A stretch of 64,000 bases of DNA from Owenia fusiformis (Eukaryota > Annelida > Polychaeta > Sabellida > Oweniidae), in contig CAIIXF020000012.1 in the NCBI GenBank assembly GCA_903813345.2, forward strand, positions 10,252,432-10,316,431, read 5' to 3'. This document shows positions 1-64,000 of the stretch, piece after piece. A program made the position numbers and the translations under genes. Position 1 is the stretch's first letter, and each line of letters begins with the position of its first letter. The notes under the pieces are model-generated. The model searched no databases and had not been told where the DNA came from. It was given only the letters and a program-made list of their open reading frames with translations.

Positions 1-1
1 A

Positions 2-142
2 TTAAAAAGAGATGAAACATTAGTGAATCATAGAAGCATATTTCAATATGATGGGGTACCTCTTGAATGGAGTATATCTGAAATTAAAGAAACTGTTATG
101 AGGTGGCTGAGTAAGATTACTAAGTCAGAATTGTTTGTGTAA
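2..142 (+). CDS. C-terminal coding tail of an unidentified gene (partial)
   Basis: A reading frame open at the window edge runs 46 codons to a TAA at 140-142. The translated tail is charged and mixed (it contains DGVPLEWS and ends SELFV) and looks protein-like rather than low-complexity, but I do not recognise the family. It does not resemble the N-terminus of DNA2. It could be the last exon of a gene lying to the left, or a chance ORF. Confidence 0.25.
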   Translation, partial: LKRDETLVNHRSIFQYDGVPLEWSISEIKETVMRWLSKITKSELFV

Positions 143-893
143 TAACAAGAGATGAAATGTTATCGAAACATACTAACTTGTTTGGGAAAGCCTCCCATCT
201 GCAGCTAGATTTCCGTGTCTGTGCTAGATATTTCTTACAGAACCTAAGCCTTACATCCAACTGCTTGTGTTTATACCCTGACTCTTGTATGCACTTTGTG
301 AGATTGGAAAGCAACTAAAATACAAAAGTTGTTCATTTTAATTCTTAGCTATCTTTTTATTTCAATTCTATCTAATTATTTCACCAGATTTTTCTGTCAT
401 CTGTTATTTTTCAATAAAGATTTCTTGGATGTCAGTGACTTCTCGAGCAGACATTTTATTCTATTATAAATTGGAAGTATTATGTTTGAACAATTTTGTT
501 TATTTATGGAGAGGACCCTGAATTGTCGCATATTTCAAATTGTCTCTAAGCTGCTCAAACCAGTTAGACCAGGTTACCAAGAGGGGGAAAAACCCCAGGA
601 ACAAAATCCAAACAAACAAAAATGGCAAGCAGGAGATCTCTGTCATCTCTGAGATTTTCCCTCCTCTTATGTGAACTCTGATCAGTTGAGATCTGCATCA
701 TGAAAATTGTTGGTGATTTACATGATTAAAATTGTGACCCAATATTTAATGAAATTCTTCATAATTTTCACAGTTTAATGTAAAAATATACATGTTATAC
801 ATACATAAAGTTTAAAATCAAGATACTTATATCGATATTGTTCAAACAGAACCATGTAGTTATAGGTGATCTATTGAAATGGTCATAACAAAC
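143..893. other. Intergenic/intronic stretch without a recognised gene
   Basis: AT-rich sequence. I see no exon that would continue the sulfotransferase to the left and no repeat family that I can match elsewhere in the window. Confidence 0.4.
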
Positions 894-894
894 C

Positions 895-1145
895 TTATAT
901 GACAAAAGCAAAAGAACACACCCGATCTGTATAAACATGACACACCTTCTCGTTGTGTTTATCAATTGTATTATGCGATTTTCTTACGATTACTTCAATC
1001 GGGAGATTCTCTAAGTCACACGTCATCAATTTCTTCATCTCAGAGACGATAGCTTCCATTTCGATATGAGGTAGTTGACGGGATGTTCCATTTGGAAAGT
1101 TGATGATATAGTGGGATTGCACATTGCCATTCAAACCATATAATG
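895..1145 (-). CDS. Sulfotransferase exon B (3' boundary uncertain)
   Basis: Acceptor AG at 1147-1146. The frame is open to TAA at 897-895. A plausible donor AAG|gtgtgt at 946/945 would end the exon earlier, but the second Cys of the family pair lies beyond it, so the boundary is unresolved. Confidence 0.45.
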
Positions 1146-1802
1146 CTGGAATTAATTGTATATACAGGCAACAGATGATTATTTCTGTTTTTTTATCAAA
1201 ATGACCTATTGTTATAAGGAATTTGCAACTATTAATTTCCATGTTAAAATTATAATATCCAGTAATTTTGCTTCTTTTTTCATTCGCTTTGCCTATTAAG
1301 TTGTTAGAAATTGTAATGAAAGAGCTGGGCTTCTTCCATTCATTTGTCTGTCCAGATGATAACTCAAATACCAGTAGACAGATTTGGTTAAGATTTTATA
1401 GGCTGAAGCTAAAGGGCATTGGACCTCTAGTCGAGATGGAATTTTGAGTAATAGGCCACAATGATATGTTAACAAAGTGCTTTATTAATTTTTTTCGAAA
1501 GGTTTTTCTAGTCCAGAAAGCTGTACATAAAATATTTAAAAACATTATACTACCATTGTATACTGGTGCTATTGGTTCAAACCAGTAGTTAGTTTCCTTA
1601 TCATTCTCAAACACTGAACCCAGCAATGAGGTACCCCCTCTCATGTAGCCCACCAATAGAACATAGACCTGACCATCCTGGCTCTCACCGTTGGGGTCCT
1701 CCCAGTACGTTTGCCAATATGAGTGAGAAAGCCCAATTCTGTGGATGATGTACAGGCCTGTAAGTCCAACTAAAAGAACTGCTATCGATGTCTTGAACTG
1801 AC
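895..1802 (-). CDS. Carbohydrate (Gal/GlcNAc/chondroitin 6-O type) sulfotransferase, two exons, partial
   Basis: Golgi enzyme family that transfers sulfate from PAPS to a glycan. Exon A (1802 to 1554) follows an acceptor ttaattttag. It encodes a hydrophobic type II anchor (TSIAVLLVGLTGLYII), a short stem, then the 5'-phosphosulfate loop YMRGGTSLLGSVF and WFEP, where many family members read R(S/T)GSSFLG and FEP. It ends TACAATG|gtagta in phase 1. Exon B starts after attccag at 1145 and joins in frame (N-A-LYGLNG). It carries the CDLENLP segment and a Cys pair (KVCHVYTDRVC) that match the region after the 5'-PSB in this family. The 3'-PSB and C-terminal half are not seen. In exon B the frame meets TAA at 895, so an internal donor (for example after 946) or decay must be assumed. 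The first exon with Met is also missing. Confidence 0.6.
1554..1802 (-). CDS. Sulfotransferase exon A (TM anchor and PAPS-binding loop)
   Basis: Acceptor AG at 1804-1803, donor GT at 1553-1552, starting after two bases of a codon and ending in phase 1. It carries the transmembrane anchor and the GGTSLLGSVF loop. Confidence 0.6.
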
Positions 1803-1833
1803 CTAAAATTAATCAACAAATTTGATGTCACCA

Positions 1834-2075
1834 TAGCATTGTTATAATCTCCAACTTTTTTTGTGAACTGTGTTCGATGGTTGGTGTTCCGCATTTAGCA
1901 TCTGTAACAAATGGCAAGTGGTGGTATTTTTGCATGTTAATGCCTTGTTAAATTTGCTATAAACCTCTACGTTCAAAACCTCAACATTATGAACACCTGC
2001 CAATCCAAACAACTTTTGCCAGTCTCAGTGGTGTTCAGTTAAGATACATGTAGGTTTTACTGTATTTCCAAGGCT
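1834..2075 (-). repeat. Copy of a dispersed ~300-bp inverted-repeat element (AAAACCTGT family)
   Basis: Contains the family core (aacaaatggcaagtgg, gcatgttaatgccttgtt) and the terminal motif ggttttactgta. The same core recurs at about 13497-13612, 24590-24745, 34672-34800, 56637-56720, 59300-59410 and 63210-63330. It lies just upstream of sulfotransferase exon A. Confidence 0.7.
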
Positions 2076-2550
2076 GTGTATACAATTCTGTATCAAATAT
2101 ATCCAAGGCTGTCTCTTTCATTTCATTATTTCCTGGAATGTGCGCTTCATCACAATGCCTATATTTGTGAAAATCGTAATTATTTTCATTAAAATCAACT
2201 TACATTTTCGAAATGTCCTCATCATTTAATCGCTTTCAGGTCAAATATTTACATACAATACTTTCACATTTTTATTGTTTAATGCTCCAAACAAACGGCT
2301 AAACATTGTTTAAAATATACTGCATACAGGTGTACAGTATTTAACAGAAGCGTTTACACTTGAGACATCCATAGGATCTTAGTGTTCATATATTTTGATA
2401 GATATTTCGTTATAAAGTTAAAGTTATATTTTGATAACATTTGAACTTGTACAGTGTACTTTGTATTTCTGGTTCATTTACAAACTTCTGATTAATAATT
2501 CATTGTAGAAGCAAGAGCTTTTATGACCTTTTATCAGTTTTAGTGTGTAT
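1960..2550. other. Repeat remnant and AT-rich DNA, no gene seen
   Basis: The left end is the element described at 1834-2075. The rest is AT-rich with no motif or exon that I can support. The missing DNA2 exon upstream of 3206 is not visible here. Confidence 0.4.
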
Positions 2551-2554
2551 TGAA

Positions 2555-3005
2555 GATAAGAATACTTATCCTATGCCAGGTAGAGTTTCAGGGAGATAAG
2601 TTGGTAAGATATATCCCGTATCCTGATTTTGAGGTTTCCATATCCTGAACCTCCATATCTCCCGCTCCAGGGCATATCTTCCCGCTTCGAAAAAATTTGA
2701 AAAATAAGAAAAATTGAAAAATTGAAAAAAATGTGACAAAAAAAATTGAAAAAAAATTCAAAAAATTGAAAACAATAATGAAAATGTAAAAAAATTGAGA
2801 AAATAAAAAAAAATTGAAAGAAAATTAGAAAACTCTACCTGGTATAGGATAAAGCAGTTATGTAAGGTCAGTTTGGATATTGGGTTCATCAATCGTGCGA
2901 TATGCACATCTATCTTCGGTCCCTACGGTCCCTCAGGTACATATGCATATCTCCCTCTGGATAAACCCCACATCCAAAACCTCCCAGTACATAACCCTTA
3001 TTTAT
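2555..3005. repeat. Foldback element with A-rich core and hairpin arm
   Basis: A first inverted pair, cctatgccaggtagagttt and aaactctacctggtatagga, flanks an AAAATTG-rich core at 2690-2830. A second hairpin follows at about 2850-2995 with loop tcggtccctacggtccctc. The same two-part element recurs at 38200-38530 and, as the hairpin alone, at 45000-45175. Confidence 0.7.
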
Positions 3006-3205
3006 TAGGCAAAGAATATGCAGAAGCATTGTAAATATTTGACTTTTAAGTATACTAGGTCATTTAAGGTAAATCAAGCAATTATCTCTTATGAATTATC
3101 TATTCTTTTATTCATTTCACCTAGCACTTCTAAATTGGCTTCATTTCCACTTTCCCCAAATGTATTGAACCTGTTTATAAATCAAATGATATTGTATACT
3201 TACAG

Positions 3206-63684
<60,479 letters not shown>

Positions 63685-64000
63685 GTGAGACATCTTTTAA
63701 TTCAATATGGAAACATAAGCATATTACAACAAAAAAAACAAAAAAACTTCAGGGATTTTAAAACTTCTGTGATTCTGTTTAAAGTTATATTTATTCAAAA
63801 CATCAATACAAAAAACCCATGTCACTTCACTGTTAAGAGTAATATCATGAAGTAATAGTGTGAACAAAAATTGACAAATATTCATATCTGCTTTCTTTTT
63901 GTCTGCTAATTTTGGATTATCTGTCCTAAAATCTTGTCTATGAAGTCTTGTTTATAGGTTTCAGGCCAAACCATTTGTTTGATTGATCTGAATATTTTGT

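Noticed and set aside
3018-3205. Extension of DNA2 exon a upstream to an ATG at 3018
   Set aside because: The added text is AT-rich and lacks DNA2 similarity, while a good acceptor (ttacag) sits at 3205 where similarity begins.

Overview
Organism: this is eukaryotic, animal DNA. It is AT-rich, with GT-AG introns of up to about 15 kb, metazoan protein families (DNA2, a cholinesterase-type carboxylesterase, Golgi sulfotransferases) and a dense load of MITEs, mariner relics, LINEs and tandem arrays. An invertebrate such as a lophotrochozoan or ambulacrarian seems likely, but nothing here fixes the phylum.

Layout: one large + strand host gene runs through most of the window. Sixteen exons of DNA2 (helicase/nuclease) lie between 3206 and 63684, giving about 2.1 kb of coding sequence in 60 kb of genome. 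The 5' exons and the last helicase exons are not seen. Three other genes sit inside three DNA2 introns: a complete six-exon secreted serine esterase on the - strand (12969-22351), an intronless uronyl/heparan 2-O-sulfotransferase-like gene on the + strand (about 33522-34616), and a small two-exon Ala/Gly-rich gene of unknown family on the - strand with its own TATA box (51065 to about 52226). Two exons of a carbohydrate sulfotransferase lie on the - strand at 895-1802, and a 46-codon ORF tail opens the window on the + strand.

Between genes: a 5.5-kb element flanked by a 5-bp target duplication (25547-31084) and a related copy at 3404 to about 8270 that carries a nested mariner (DD34D relic with perfect TA flanks); an 8.1-kb inverted-repeat element (38811-46920) with a ~362-bp satellite and retroviral-type protease/gag-like remnants; two LINE fragments; many short inverted-repeat elements; and a family of long hairpins.

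Most unusual signal: at least six exon/intron junctions in this one window have been duplicated or amplified together with their splice site. The extreme case is 33 copies of the 5' part of esterase exon 3 with its acceptor (100/106-bp units, 17520-20797). Only the last acceptor keeps the frame open, and every unit junction reads AG|GTATCA, an acceptor abutting a donor-like motif. DNA2 exons at 24771, 32372, 56163 and 60060 and esterase exon 2 show the same behaviour at smaller scale.
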